A stretch of 36,054 bases of DNA, taken from contig JAADHL010000360.1 in assembly GCA_013151875.1 (NCBI GenBank), forward strand, positions 1 through 36,054, in the 5' to 3' direction. The translations under genes and the position numbers were made by a program. The stretch is from Deltaproteobacteria bacterium. Its GTDB lineage: Bacteria; Myxococcota_A; UBA9042; DTJE01. Each line of letters begins with the position of its first letter. Position 1 is the stretch's first letter. The notes beneath the pieces were generated by a model that did not search any database, was not told where the DNA came from, and was given only the letters and a program-made list of their open reading frames with translations. Shown here piece by piece: positions 8,492-15,986 of this stretch.

Positions 8492-9049
8492 GTGGTCGCA
8501 GACAACCGGGAAGTCAGGACCAACAATAGGATCAGGGCTCGAGACGTGAGACTGATTGATCACAAAGGCGTCCAGATTGGAATCGTCTCGCTGTCGCAGG
8601 CGCTGGAGATGGCGGACAACGTCGGTCTGGACCTCGTTGAGGTGGCGGGACAGGCCAGGCCGCCCGTATGCCGGATCATGGACTTCGGCAAGTTCAAGTA
8701 CCAGCGCAAAAAGAGGCAGGCGGAGGCCAAGAAGCGTCAGGTGACCATTCAGCTCAAAGAGGTGAAAATCCGTTACAAGACGGATGATCACGACCTGGAA
8801 ACCAAGATGCGCAGGGCAACCGAATTCCTGAACGAGGGACACAAGGTCAAGTTCATGATGTTCTTCAAGGGAAGGGAGATCCAGTTCACCGCCCTTGGCC
8901 AGCAGACCATGGAAAAGATAGGTGCCAAGTTGATGGACGTGGCCGTCCAGGAACGCCCCCCCCGCATGGAGGGAAGGGTTCTTACAATGTATCTGGCGTC
9001 AAAGGGCGGCAAGAAGGAGGAAGGCGAAAGTGCCGAAAATAAAGACTAA
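8492..9049 (+). CDS. infC: translation initiation factor IF-3
   Basis: IF-3 binds the 30S subunit, checks start-codon/initiator-tRNA pairing and prevents premature 50S joining. Both domains are present: the N-domain begins NNRIRARDVRLIDHKGVQIG, with LVEVAGQARPPVCRIMD in its core; a Lys/Arg-rich linker (about 72-88) follows; the C-domain includes IQLKEVKIRYKTDDHDLETK and FFKGREIQF. The open frame reaches back into the tRNA, so the true start is downstream. I favour the GTG at 8492 (185 aa, normal length), with GAGAG a few bases upstream; a TTG at 8477 is the alternative. IF-3 genes often use rare starts tied to autoregulation. The stop overlaps rpmI by 20 nt. thrS, the usual upstream neighbour, is absent. 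Confidence 0.95.
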   Translation: MVADNREVRTNNRIRARDVRLIDHKGVQIGIVSLSQALEMADNVGLDLVEVAGQARPPVCRIMDFGKFKYQRKKRQAEAKKRQVTIQLKEVKIRYKTDDHDLETKMRRATEFLNEGHKVKFMMFFKGREIQFTALGQQTMEKIGAKLMDVAVQERPPRMEGRVLTMYLASKGGKKEEGESAENKD

Positions 9050-9227
9050 CAGGGCTGCGGCAAAGCGGTTCGGCAGGACCGGCGGCGGCTCCCTGCGCAG
9101 GTCCAAGGCCTACAAGGGCCACCTGCAGGAGCACAAGGGCAAGAAACAAAAGCGGAACCTGAGGCAGACCACTCTGGTATCCAAAGCTGATGAAAAGCGC
9201 ATGAATCGGCTGCTGCCGAACATGTGA
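9030..9227 (+). CDS. rpmI: large ribosomal subunit protein bL35
   Basis: 65 aa, the standard length. The MPKIKTNRAAAKRFGRTGGG opening and the basic core with KKQKRNLRQ are diagnostic of bL35. The start is GTG at 9030, inside the last 20 nt of infC, with a strong AAGGAGG site at 9014-9020, also inside infC. This overlap suggests translational coupling to IF-3. It lies in the classical infC-rpmI-rplT order. Confidence 0.96.
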   Translation: MPKIKTNRAAAKRFGRTGGGSLRRSKAYKGHLQEHKGKKQKRNLRQTTLVSKADEKRMNRLLPNM

Positions 9228-9242
9228 CGGAGGACCTTAGCG

Positions 9243-9596
9243 ATGGCACGGGTAAAAAGGGGTTTCAAGAGACGGCGCAGGCACAACCGGCTGCTGAAGC
9301 TGGCTTCCGGTTTTCGCGAACGCCGCAGGACGGCCTATCGACGGGCGGTGGAGAATGTGCACAGGGCCCTGAGGTTCGCATATGTGCACAGACGCCAGAA
9401 CAAGCGCAACTATCGTCGACTGTGGATTGCACGCATCAATGCCGCGTGCAGGATGAACGACACCAAATATTCGGATCTGATCCATGCCCTGAACCAAGCG
9501 GGCGCGATCATCGATCGCAAGGTGCTGGCGGATATCGCGGTTCATGACCCGGAAGGTTTCACGCGGATTGTGCAGACCACTTTGAGTGGGTCTTAA
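9243..9596 (+). CDS. rplT: large ribosomal subunit protein bL20
   Basis: 117 aa, the usual length. MARVKRGFKRRRRHNRLLKLASGF and AYRRAVENVHRALRFAYVHR are typical bL20: a basic extended N-terminus that threads through 23S rRNA, then a globular C-domain with RINAACRMNDTKYSDLIHALNQAGAIIDRKVLADIA. bL20 is needed early in 50S assembly and in other bacteria represses its own operon. It starts with ATG 15 nt after rpmI, with a GGAGG site in the gap. pheST, which follows rplT in many proteobacteria, is missing and ihfA follows directly. Confidence 0.97.
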   Translation: MARVKRGFKRRRRHNRLLKLASGFRERRRTAYRRAVENVHRALRFAYVHRRQNKRNYRRLWIARINAACRMNDTKYSDLIHALNQAGAIIDRKVLADIAVHDPEGFTRIVQTTLSGS

Positions 9597-9636
9597 GACC
9601 GGTTGTTGGGGGATTATCCACGGAGGGCTCCTAAAG

Positions 9637-9915
9637 ATGACAAAGACTGACATCGTCGAAGGCGTTTACGAACGACTTGGAGGCTTTTCCAAGAAGGAAG
9701 CCGCTGCCATCGTGGAAACGATACTCGACGTCATGAAAGATGCCCTCACTGATGGCGAGAAGGTCAAGATTTCCAGTTTCGGCACCTTCACCGTCCGGGC
9801 AAAAAAGAAACGACGCGGAAGGAATCCAAAAACAGGCAAGACCCTTGAGATTTCGGCCCGCAAGGTCCTGACGTTCAAACCCAGTCAGGTCCTGAAATCG
9901 CTTCTGAACTCGTAG
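9637..9915 (+). CDS. ihfA: integration host factor subunit alpha
   Basis: 92 aa DNA-bending protein of the HU/IHF family. The start is the ATG at 9637, with CGGAGGG about 10 nt upstream; a start overlapping rplT has no ribosome site. MTKTDIVEGVYERLGGFSKKEA is the helical dimerisation part. KVKISSFGTFTVRAKKKRRGRNPKTGK contains the beta arm with the RNPKTG tip, including the proline that intercalates into DNA, and VLTFKPSQVLK closes the fold. RGRNPKTG with this C-terminus resembles IHF-alpha more than HU, and the position after rplT with a MerR-type gene next supports ihfA. The partner ihfB is not in the window. Confidence 0.9.
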   Translation: MTKTDIVEGVYERLGGFSKKEAAAIVETILDVMKDALTDGEKVKISSFGTFTVRAKKKRRGRNPKTGKTLEISARKVLTFKPSQVLKSLLNS

Positions 9916-9940
9916 AGTTCGCTTAACACCGGGAGGCGTG

Positions 9941-10456
9941 ATGGGCGGCCCTACCCGCCGACCGATCCCCGAGCGCCAATACTTCAAGATCGGTGAAGTC
10001 GCCTCCATTGTGGGTGTGTCCACCTCGGCAATACGTTTCTATCAGCGAGAATTCTGGCCACATGTACGTCCTGCCAGGACCGGCTCGGGGCATCACGTCT
10101 ATTCACGCCGCGACGTGATGATACTGGGCATGATTCGCACCTTGGTCCGCGACCAGCAGTACACTGTCAAAGGCGCGCGAACAAGACTGGGGGACCTCCT
10201 GTCCAGCCACGACGGCGACCCATCGACAATCGACCTGGGTCAGGGCGAGCTCCCTCTGGGCGGCCACGAAGCGGAAAAGGGAGTTGGAATCGAAGGGGAC
10301 CAGGTAGGCGGACCGGATACAGCAACCCGGAATGATCCGACGCTGCGCTCCACGACTGCCGAACGGGATTTGGAACGCTGCCGCGGGGAGTGGGAAGCCC
10401 GGCTTAGGCGAATCAGGCAGGCGGTCAACGAACTGCTTCAGGAAGTGGACGGATAG
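9941..10456 (+). CDS. MerR-family transcriptional regulator
   Basis: 171 aa. The N-terminal winged helix-turn-helix reads YFKIGEVASIVGVSTSAIRFYQREF, with wing residues GHHVYSRRDV, then IRTLVRDQQYTVKGARTRLGDLL (about residues 10-90), all typical of MerR. The C-terminal half is low-complexity and acidic, then ends in a short coiled-coil-like helix. It has no Cys pair or obvious drug-binding domain, so the effector is not a recognised metal. Genes of this type often follow ihfA in deltaproteobacteria. I chose ATG 9941, 4 nt after GGGAGG; the adjacent GTG at 9938 is too close to the ribosome site. The target genes are unknown. Confidence 0.85.
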   Translation: MGGPTRRPIPERQYFKIGEVASIVGVSTSAIRFYQREFWPHVRPARTGSGHHVYSRRDVMILGMIRTLVRDQQYTVKGARTRLGDLLSSHDGDPSTIDLGQGELPLGGHEAEKGVGIEGDQVGGPDTATRNDPTLRSTTAERDLERCRGEWEARLRRIRQAVNELLQEVDG

Positions 10457-10473
10457 AGCCGAATCCGCAATCG

Positions 10474-10983
10474 CTATCTGATGTCGCTGAATACGTAGTC
10501 CTTGTCCTTGGCGTCCACGTGACAGAAATAGCATCCCTCGGGATCCACCCGATCAAGGGACATTTCCTTTTTGGTGGAGGGGTCAAAGGCCTTGAAGGCC
10601 CATCGGCTGCCCTCGCCCATTCTGGCCTTGAACATCACCGAGACCCTGAACACATCACGGGGCACGAGCTGTCCAGCCGGATCCTGGGCCAGGATGCGCT
10701 CTTCCTTTACAAGGATCGATCCGACGGGGAAGTCCTTTCCCGGCTCGCGGCGCAGGGCCACGTCGTTCGCGAAGATATCGCGGGCCTGCCGCTCGGTTTC
10801 GCGCACTATCGGCGCCTGATTGATCTTTTTCCACTTGCGGTAGCCCGAGGGGAAGTCGGCGTTCTCGGCTTCACGCTGGGACCGACTGACACCCGCCCCC
10901 GAGCACCCGACAAGCGGAAACGTAGTCATGAGAGCAAGCAGCATCACCAAGGCGAACGGACTTTGCGGGGAATATCTCGGCAT
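10474..10983 (-). CDS. cytochrome P460-like c-type haem lipoprotein
   Basis: 169 aa from the ATG at 10983, which has GGGAGG just upstream. A hydrophobic leader ends in the lipobox PLVGC (about residue 27), so it should be a membrane-anchored periplasmic lipoprotein. Near the C-terminus CYFCH (about 151-155) is a CxxCH c-haem site followed by KDYVFS. The order of beta-rich core (FRVSVMFKARM, WAFKAFDP), then C-terminal CxxCH and DYVF, matches the P460 fold. Known P460 enzymes oxidise hydroxylamine or related N compounds through a Lys-crosslinked haem; which Lys would crosslink here cannot be seen, and many homologues are uncharacterised. The tail-to-tail gap with the MerR gene is only 17 nt. 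Confidence 0.7.
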   Translation of the reverse strand: MPRYSPQSPFALVMLLALMTTFPLVGCSGAGVSRSQREAENADFPSGYRKWKKINQAPIVRETERQARDIFANDVALRREPGKDFPVGSILVKEERILAQDPAGQLVPRDVFRVSVMFKARMGEGSRWAFKAFDPSTKKEMSLDRVDPEGCYFCHVDAKDKDYVFSDIR

Positions 10984-11018
10984 GTATACCTCCCGGGGCC
11001 TCCCGTGGAGGGCTCCGG

Positions 11019-11240
11019 TCACCTGGACTGGGCGGCAAGCAGTTTCTTGCGCCTACGATCCGCCTCGCGCTGCTTTCTTTTGGCCTTGACGCTCGGCTTC
11101 TCGTGGAAACGGCGCTTTTTCAGCTCTTTGTAAAGTCCCTCGTTGGCCATCTTGCGTTTCAATGCCGACAGCGCGCGACCGACGTCATTGTCCTGAACGA
11201 CAACCTCGAGGGGCTTGAAATCCACGTTTTTCGGATTCAA
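11019..11240 (-). CDS. rpsU: small ribosomal subunit protein bS21
   Basis: 73 aa basic protein. LEVVVQDNDVGRALSALKRK, LYKELKKRRFHEKPSVKAKRK and an Arg/Lys-rich tail are the bS21 pattern. bS21 sits on the 30S platform near the anti-Shine-Dalgarno sequence of 16S rRNA and helps mRNA binding. The start is TTG at 11240, with an unusually long purine ribosome site (AAGGGAGGTGAG) 8 nt upstream; no ATG is available in frame nearby. The product ends 36 nt before the P460-like gene starts. Confidence 0.9.
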   Translation of the reverse strand: MNPKNVDFKPLEVVVQDNDVGRALSALKRKMANEGLYKELKKRRFHEKPSVKAKRKQREADRRRKKLLAAQSR

Positions 11241-11332
11241 AAGGTCTCACCTCCCTTACCGTATCCGGGCGCAAGCCTTTTACAGCAGGCCGGCGGGGAT
11301 TGTCAAGCGGAATCAGCGACGCGCGACCCAAA

Positions 11333-12469
11333 TCACCCTGGCTCGCTGCGGGGAGGGGGTTCCTCCGATTCATCTCCGTCCCCCAGGTAGAACCGGCTTC
11401 TCTTGTAGGACTCCAGCGACACCATGACCAGCGCCCTGATTACGGCCGCGGAGGGGACCGCCAACAGAAGGCCCAGGAAACCCAGAAGCTCGCCGCCGGC
11501 AAGCAACGCGACAATCACGAGGAACGGGTTGATCCCGACCCGATTACCGATGATGTTGGGAGTGATCAGGGTTGCATCCAGCAGGGGCACTCCCCCGAAG
11601 ACAGCGAGAACCGCTATTACCTGACCGGCCCCAGAATAGTCCAGCGCAACGGACAAAAGCGACAGGATGAGCCCGATGAATATCCCAAGGTACGGAACGA
11701 AGTTCAGCAGACCGGCGATGATGCCGATGATCGTCCCTCCGGAGATGCCGATTATGGTCAGCGCCACTGAATAGATGCAGGCCATTGTCAGGCTGACGAT
11801 GATCTGGCCGCGGATGAATCCGGAAAGGGCGTCATCGACCGCGTTGATGGCCACCCGGGCGCCGTTGCGGTAACGGGCCGGCAGCATCTCCATTCCCTTC
11901 AAACCGATCTCCGGGTACGACCTGAGAAGGTAAAAGGTAAAGACCACCACAATGACCAGATTGACGACCGCCAGCCCCAGGTTCAGAGCGCTTTTGAAGG
12001 CGTACGAAAGCAGCCAGCCAGTGGGCGCGGCCAGGTTCTTGATGTTGTCCTGGATGGTCTGGGTCATGGCCAGGGCGTCAAAGTGCAACTTGATCCCCAG
12101 ATGCTGTTCGACCAAGGGCGACAGGCTTTGATCCAGGACGTCCAGCATCAGGGGAAAGCGTTGGACGAGGTCTATGAACTGCACGAACAAGGTCGGTATC
12201 ACCAGCAGGACGACGGCAGTCAACACCACCAGTGAAACCAGCACCATCAGGATGCTCCCCAGGGTCCGCGGAATGCCTCTTCGATGCAGGAAACCCACCG
12301 CCGGCGAAAGGATGTACGCGAACAGCAGCGAAAACATGATGGGGATCACCACCACCCGCAGACGGTACAGCAGCGCCAGGACAGCGCCGATGATGATCGC
12401 CACGCCGCCGTACTTGGCCAGCAGGTAGGGATAGCGTCGATGGGCCTGCCAGCGGGTGGGCGTCGGCAT
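11333..12469 (-). CDS. AI-2E family transporter (PerM/UPF0118)
   Basis: 378 aa from the ATG at 12469 (AAGGGAG upstream); longer in-frame starts lack ribosome sites. The product has about seven to eight hydrophobic segments: a pair near the N-terminus (GGVAIIIGAVLALLYRL, VVIPIMFSLLFAYILSP), a long soluble stretch with amphipathic helices, then a cluster including LGLAVVNLVIVVVFTFYLL and GGTIIGIIAGLLNFVPYLGI, the family signature. Members export varied substrates: the name comes from E. coli TqsA, while others move Na+/H+. The substrate here is unknown. It is followed by rpsU 92 nt downstream. Confidence 0.88.
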   Translation of the reverse strand: MPTPTRWQAHRRYPYLLAKYGGVAIIIGAVLALLYRLRVVVIPIMFSLLFAYILSPAVGFLHRRGIPRTLGSILMVLVSLVVLTAVVLLVIPTLFVQFIDLVQRFPLMLDVLDQSLSPLVEQHLGIKLHFDALAMTQTIQDNIKNLAAPTGWLLSYAFKSALNLGLAVVNLVIVVVFTFYLLRSYPEIGLKGMEMLPARYRNGARVAINAVDDALSGFIRGQIIVSLTMACIYSVALTIIGISGGTIIGIIAGLLNFVPYLGIFIGLILSLLSVALDYSGAGQVIAVLAVFGGVPLLDATLITPNIIGNRVGINPFLVIVALLAGGELLGFLGLLLAVPSAAVIRALVMVSLESYKRSRFYLGDGDESEEPPPRSEPG

Positions 12470-12566
12470 GTGAGGCTCCCTTGGAAACGAACCAAGATTA
12501 TCATTACTGCCGACAATCCGCGAAAAAAGCAATCCGTACCTTGGCTCAGAGCGAAGTCCCAGATTA

Positions 12567-12602
12567 GATTCCAAGACTGGATTCCTGGGTTCGATTCCAA
12601 GA
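12567..12602. repeat. short direct repeat upstream of the AI-2E gene
   Basis: GATTCCAAGA occurs at 12567-12576 and 12593-12602 (26-nt period), with a related GGATTCCTGG between them. It lies in the 218-nt gap between ribF and the AI-2E transporter, about 100 nt upstream of the latter's start. It could be an operator or the residue of a small duplication; no protein or RNA call is supported. Confidence 0.4.
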
Positions 12603-12687
12603 TTCGGGGTTCATGGTAGACAGATGGATGGAAAACGTGGAAACGGATTTCGAGACGGCGGCACCGCGGAACCGCCGGTCGTCTGAA

Positions 12688-13594
12688 TTACTTCAGTTCC
12701 GGTCTGCGAAGCGAAACTGACGCGGTCTTCCCGACATCGGCACGGATCTGTTCGGCCAGTTCATCGACGTCCGCGAACTTTCTGATCTCACGCAGATATT
12801 TAAAGAAGTTCAGCCGGACCCTCGTGCCCACCAGGTCCCCATCGAATCCCAGCAGATGGGCCTCCATCACGGGACGCCTGGACTCGAACGTAGGTATGGG
12901 TCCATGATGGACCGCCGCAGGCATACACCCCGTGTCGGGGCCGGGTTTCGCCATCGAAAAGTATATTGGCCGTCGGAAAACCCAGTTTGGCCCCACGGCC
13001 CTCGCCATGCACCACTTCCCCGCACACTGAAAACGGACGCCCTATCATCCTTTCGGCCGTTTCCATGTCTCCCTCTTCAATCCGGCGCCGGATCCGCGAG
13101 GAACTGATGCGCATCCCGTCGATTTCCACGGCCGGCATCACATGCAGTTTGAATTCGCCTCTTTTGGAATATCGCGTCAGGAGTTCCACGTCGCCTTCCC
13201 TGCCCCGGCCGAAGCGCGCGTCCTCTCCCACGAAAAGCTCGCGGCACTTCAGCCGGCCGATCAGATGGTCCCTGATGAAATCGTCGGCGCTGATCGCCGC
13301 CAGCTCGAAGGTGAACGGTATCACTTCCAGAAAGTCCAGGCCGGCCTTCTCGATCTCGTTCTGTCGGTCCTCGAGACTCTGGATCATCGAGGGCGCCCTT
13401 TCCGGATGCAACACCTTCAGGGGATGAGGAAAAAACGTCACCAGGCAGGAAGACATCCCCTGGGATTCGGCGGTCTCCACAACCTGCTCCAGGATGACCC
13501 GGTGGCCCCTGTGAACACCATCGAAGTTGCCCATTGTGACGACGGTCGGTCCAGTGCCCTCGGGCGTCCCGCCCAGCCCTCTGATCATCCGCAT
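12688..13594 (-). pseudogene. ribF: riboflavin kinase/FAD synthetase, disrupted by a small deletion and frameshift
   Basis: RibF phosphorylates riboflavin to FMN and adenylates FMN to FAD. Starting at the ATG at 13594, the FAD-synthetase half is intact (TMGNFDGVHRGH; FVGEDARFGRGR; SSSRIR). The kinase half begins normally with GEGRGAKLGFPTAN and HGVYA, then loses the frame near 12920. The remainder (AAVHHGPIPTFE, EAHLLGFDGDLVG, FADVDELAEQIRADV) continues in another frame to the stop at 12688. In E. coli RibF about 20 residues lie between GVYA and the PT motif; here 25 nt remain, so roughly 35 nt are missing. As read, translation would stop at 12800. ribF is normally single-copy and essential, so an assembly or sequencing error is a serious alternative to real decay. 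Confidence 0.88.
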
Positions 13595-13698
13595 GGTTCG
13601 ACTGCCCCCATCGCAGGCCAGATCCAGGGGATCATTCTGTGCATGTCGCAAAGGACGTCAAGCCCCGGGGTGCTTTTCTTCAGCGAACAGGCACCGGT

Positions 13699-14328
13699 TC
13701 AGGCCGTTTTTTCCTCTTTCGACTTCAGCGCGCGTTCGAGGTCCGCGATCAATCCGTCCAGATCCCCCTGGTCCTTCGGCGACTGGGAGCCCACGGACCT
13801 GAGCGCCTCGACGGCGCGCGCGTACAGCTCCCTGTCGTGCTGGGCTTCGCCGATCATGCTGTCCCTCAGGGAAAACACGTCGGCCTCCAGGAATCTGAAC
13901 TCGTCTTTACTGCGCAGTTTGCGAATTGAATTGAATCTGCCTTGCGCCATGGCGCGCAGCATCATCGATACGGCGAACACGGGCCCTGCGGCCCTGAAGG
14001 TCATCCGCACGCTGACCCAGGCCAGCAGGGCCACCAGGACAGCGGCGACCATCGCCAGGGTCAGGGCCCTCGCCAGGTTGTCGGTACCGACCTCCTCTCC
14101 GAGGTCCTTGTTGAATTCACGGTCATCCTGGTCCAGAGGCCTCCCCACGTCCTGCTGAGCCTGGTTCACGCCCATTATCCTCTGCTGCTCTCCAAGGGTG
14201 TTCATGTACATGAACCCCAGCACCACCAGGATCGACATGGCAACGCCGACTATCATGGCGGTGTAGCGGGTCTGGAAGCTGGCGTTTATCCAGATCTTGC
14301 GCCGTTTGTATCCACGATTGCCACCCAT
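13699..14328 (-). CDS. two-helix HAMP-like membrane protein without output domain
   Basis: 209 aa from the ATG at 14328, which has AGGAGG 6 nt upstream. A basic N-terminus (GYKRRKIWINASFQTRYT) leads into transmembrane helix 1 (about 24-42). A short periplasmic loop of about 45 residues rich in Asp/Gln and helix 2 (about 88-108) follow. Then comes a HAMP-like cytoplasmic segment GPVFAVSMMLRAMAQGRF...IRKLRSKDEFRFLEADVFSLRDSM (about 115-160) and a charged coiled coil. No kinase, cyclase or methyl-accepting domain follows, so it cannot signal by itself in the usual way. Short proteins of this type with the W-I-N-x-x-F-Q start are common in deltaproteobacteria; the role is unknown. Confidence 0.7.
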   Translation of the reverse strand: MGGNRGYKRRKIWINASFQTRYTAMIVGVAMSILVVLGFMYMNTLGEQQRIMGVNQAQQDVGRPLDQDDREFNKDLGEEVGTDNLARALTLAMVAAVLVALLAWVSVRMTFRAAGPVFAVSMMLRAMAQGRFNSIRKLRSKDEFRFLEADVFSLRDSMIGEAQHDRELYARAVEALRSVGSQSPKDQGDLDGLIADLERALKSKEEKTA

Positions 14329-14372
14329 GTAGCACCTCCTGGACCCCTGGGACCTCACAAGGGGTCAAGAAA

Positions 14373-15215
14373 TCACCGACTCAATGCCTTTGCAAAAGAA
14401 GCGGCCACGGCCTTTCCGGCTGCCGTCACGGCCATTTCCCTGGCGTCCGGCGGCTCCTCCACAATCGTGTATTCGTCCGCATAGGGATCCGGCGGAGGCG
14501 GCTCTCCCCCCTTTCCTTTCGCTTTGGCCTTCCCCTTCCAGATCACTACCCCGGGCACGGCAACCGCCCTGAAAGTCACCCTGGCCTCCGCCTTTTTACG
14601 GTTGCCTGTCGTGCCGACCACTTCACCTTCCAGGACCAGCATCACCTGAGGGCCTGGTTCGCCTTTTTCAACGTCGTCGCGAAAGTCCATCGAGGAAGCC
14701 ACGTCAAAACGATCCCGACTCAACAGTTCCTCCAGAACACCCTCCTGATATGCCTTGGTCAGGGTATCCGGGCGCCAGCCCCTTTTTGCCTTCAGACCGC
14801 GCACATTGAACGTCACAACCGGGGCCGACGACGCCACTCGGATGGCCGATTTCTTTGCCCACTTGGCCACGAAGGCGTTCGGGTCGAGCGCGGCTCTGCA
14901 CAGCGGAGCAAATGCCTCCGGCGCGCCTATGGTCCCCAACGCCTTGGCGGCGGAGCCTCGGACCAGCCGGCTCGAATCACCCAGCGCGGCGATCAAGGCC
15001 GAGACTGCCTTTGGGTCCTTGCCTTTCGATTCGAGCCCCAAGGCGGCCTGCGCGCGGACCCTGGGGCTGGGATCGGAGGTCAGGGCCTTGACCAGATCCG
15101 TGCCCGCAAATACTTTCCCCGCAAACGCAATCTCAAGGAAAACAACGATAATCGCAGCCGCTCGGACCCCAGCGTTCGAAATCAGCACTCCGCACTCCAT
15201 GGTTCGCAGTCGCAC
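14373..15215 (-). CDS. exported HEAT-repeat protein
   Basis: 280 aa. The N-terminal hydrophobic segment AAAIIVVFLEIAFAGKVFAG should be a signal peptide. Residues about 40-135 hold three HEAT-type repeats (TSDPSPRVRAQAALGLE; ALIAALGDSSRLVRGSAAKALGTIG; AALDPNAFVAKWAKKSAIRV), a helical protein-binding solenoid. The C-terminal half is a beta-rich domain with TFNVRGLKAKRG and VMLVLEGEVVG, followed by a Gly/Pro linker. There is no catalytic motif. The start is uncertain: GTG 15215 adds an Arg-rich n-region, while ATG 15200 is the alternative; neither has a strong ribosome site. It lies 11 nt after the AMIN-like gene and is probably in the same operon. Confidence 0.65.
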   Translation of the reverse strand: MRLRTMECGVLISNAGVRAAAIIVVFLEIAFAGKVFAGTDLVKALTSDPSPRVRAQAALGLESKGKDPKAVSALIAALGDSSRLVRGSAAKALGTIGAPEAFAPLCRAALDPNAFVAKWAKKSAIRVASSAPVVTFNVRGLKAKRGWRPDTLTKAYQEGVLEELLSRDRFDVASSMDFRDDVEKGEPGPQVMLVLEGEVVGTTGNRKKAEARVTFRAVAVPGVVIWKGKAKAKGKGGEPPPPDPYADEYTIVEEPPDAREMAVTAAGKAVAASFAKALSR

Positions 15216-15226
15216 GGGTTGCCGGG

Positions 15227-15859
15227 CTAAAGTCCCACGTCGACGAATATGTAGTCCCCTTCATGCCGATAGAGGTATCCGACCGGTTTCTTGAGGAATA
15301 TGGACACGATGGTCTGCCGCGCTTCCCCCTCCCCGGTCTGCTGGATTGTGACCCTGTTGACGGCCGTGGGGAACTCGCTGGTGTTCAGGAAGCGCTGGTC
15401 GTTCGCGGTTGAGATATCGGTTCCGGGAAGCTTCAGCACGATCCTGTCGGGCTTTGGCTTCGTGACGTTGAACCTGATTGGGCCTTTGAGTTGTAGAAAG
15501 ACCCTGGAATACGTAGCGAAAGGCTGGAAGCCGACCCATTCCAGCACTGGGCGGGTTGGTTGGGCCTGGTCGGGCTTGGCGTTTTTGACGGAAACGGCCG
15601 AGGTGTCGCGGACACCCGGAACGACCCCCTTGTATCCACGCGACACGTATATCTGCCCTGCCTCGTCGGCCACCTTGTCCCACTCGCTGGAATTCGAGGT
15701 GATCACTATCCCCGTTCTCTTCTTGGCGTTTTCTTCCTTCTTTTCCCCCATCATCTGGATTCGAGGCGCGACCTTCCTCTCGTCGCGCACCTGGGACCAG
15801 GCCGGTACGGCCACGGCAACAACGAATGAAAGGGAAAACAGCATGCCGAGCAGTCTCAT
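15227..15859 (-). CDS. AMIN-like domain periplasmic protein
   Basis: 210 aa from the ATG at 15859, which has GGAGGCAGGG directly upstream. Signal peptide MRLLGMLFSLSFVVAVAVPAWS, a charged linker, then a C-terminal beta domain (about 100-210): FATYSRVFLQLKGPIRFNV, KPDRIVLKLPGT, VNRVTIQQTGEGEARQTIVSIFLKKP, YLYRHEGDYIFVDV. This strand pattern matches AMIN domains, which sit at the N-terminus of secretins (PilQ) and amidases and bind peptidoglycan. Here the domain stands alone, so it may target a wall-associated partner. It is divergent from nnr, with 127 nt between the starts, and the HEAT gene follows it. Confidence 0.68.
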   Translation of the reverse strand: MRLLGMLFSLSFVVAVAVPAWSQVRDERKVAPRIQMMGEKKEENAKKRTGIVITSNSSEWDKVADEAGQIYVSRGYKGVVPGVRDTSAVSVKNAKPDQAQPTRPVLEWVGFQPFATYSRVFLQLKGPIRFNVTKPKPDRIVLKLPGTDISTANDQRFLNTSEFPTAVNRVTIQQTGEGEARQTIVSIFLKKPVGYLYRHEGDYIFVDVGL

Positions 15860-15933
15860 CCCTGCCTCCGTGATACGGGACGTTTCATGATACCCCCGGC
15901 GGGGAACACTCGCAAAGAAGACGCGGATAACGC

Positions 15934-15962
15934 ATGACTGAAGCATGAAGACGAGCTAGAAT
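15934..15962 (+). promoter_or_regulatory. weak candidate promoter for nnr
   Basis: A -10 match TAGAAT (15957-15962) has a poor -35 ATGACT (15934-15939) 17 nt upstream. The -10 lies inside the spacer of a perfect inverted repeat (15948-15973), which would allow repressor control. This is a pattern match only. Confidence 0.3.
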
Positions 15963-15973
15963 CGGCTCGTCTT
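15948..15973. repeat. 9-bp perfect inverted repeat upstream of nnr
   Basis: AAGACGAGC (15948-15956) and GCTCGTCTT (15965-15973) are exact reverse complements separated by 8 nt, in the divergent gap between the AMIN-like gene and nnr. It ends 13 nt before the nnr ATG, and its spacer contains the -10-like TAGAAT. It could act as an operator for a dimeric repressor, or as an mRNA hairpin next to the ribosome site. No T-run follows, so it is not an intrinsic terminator. Confidence 0.6.
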
Positions 15974-15986
15974 GCGGGGTGATGCG

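Noticed and set aside
12540..12610. tRNA-like stretch with GGCTCAGAG and GGTTCGATTCC
   Set aside because: It has a T-arm-like loop, but the stem has a mismatch, the D-arm loop is too short and no acceptor or anticodon stem can be drawn; more likely the short direct repeat alone.
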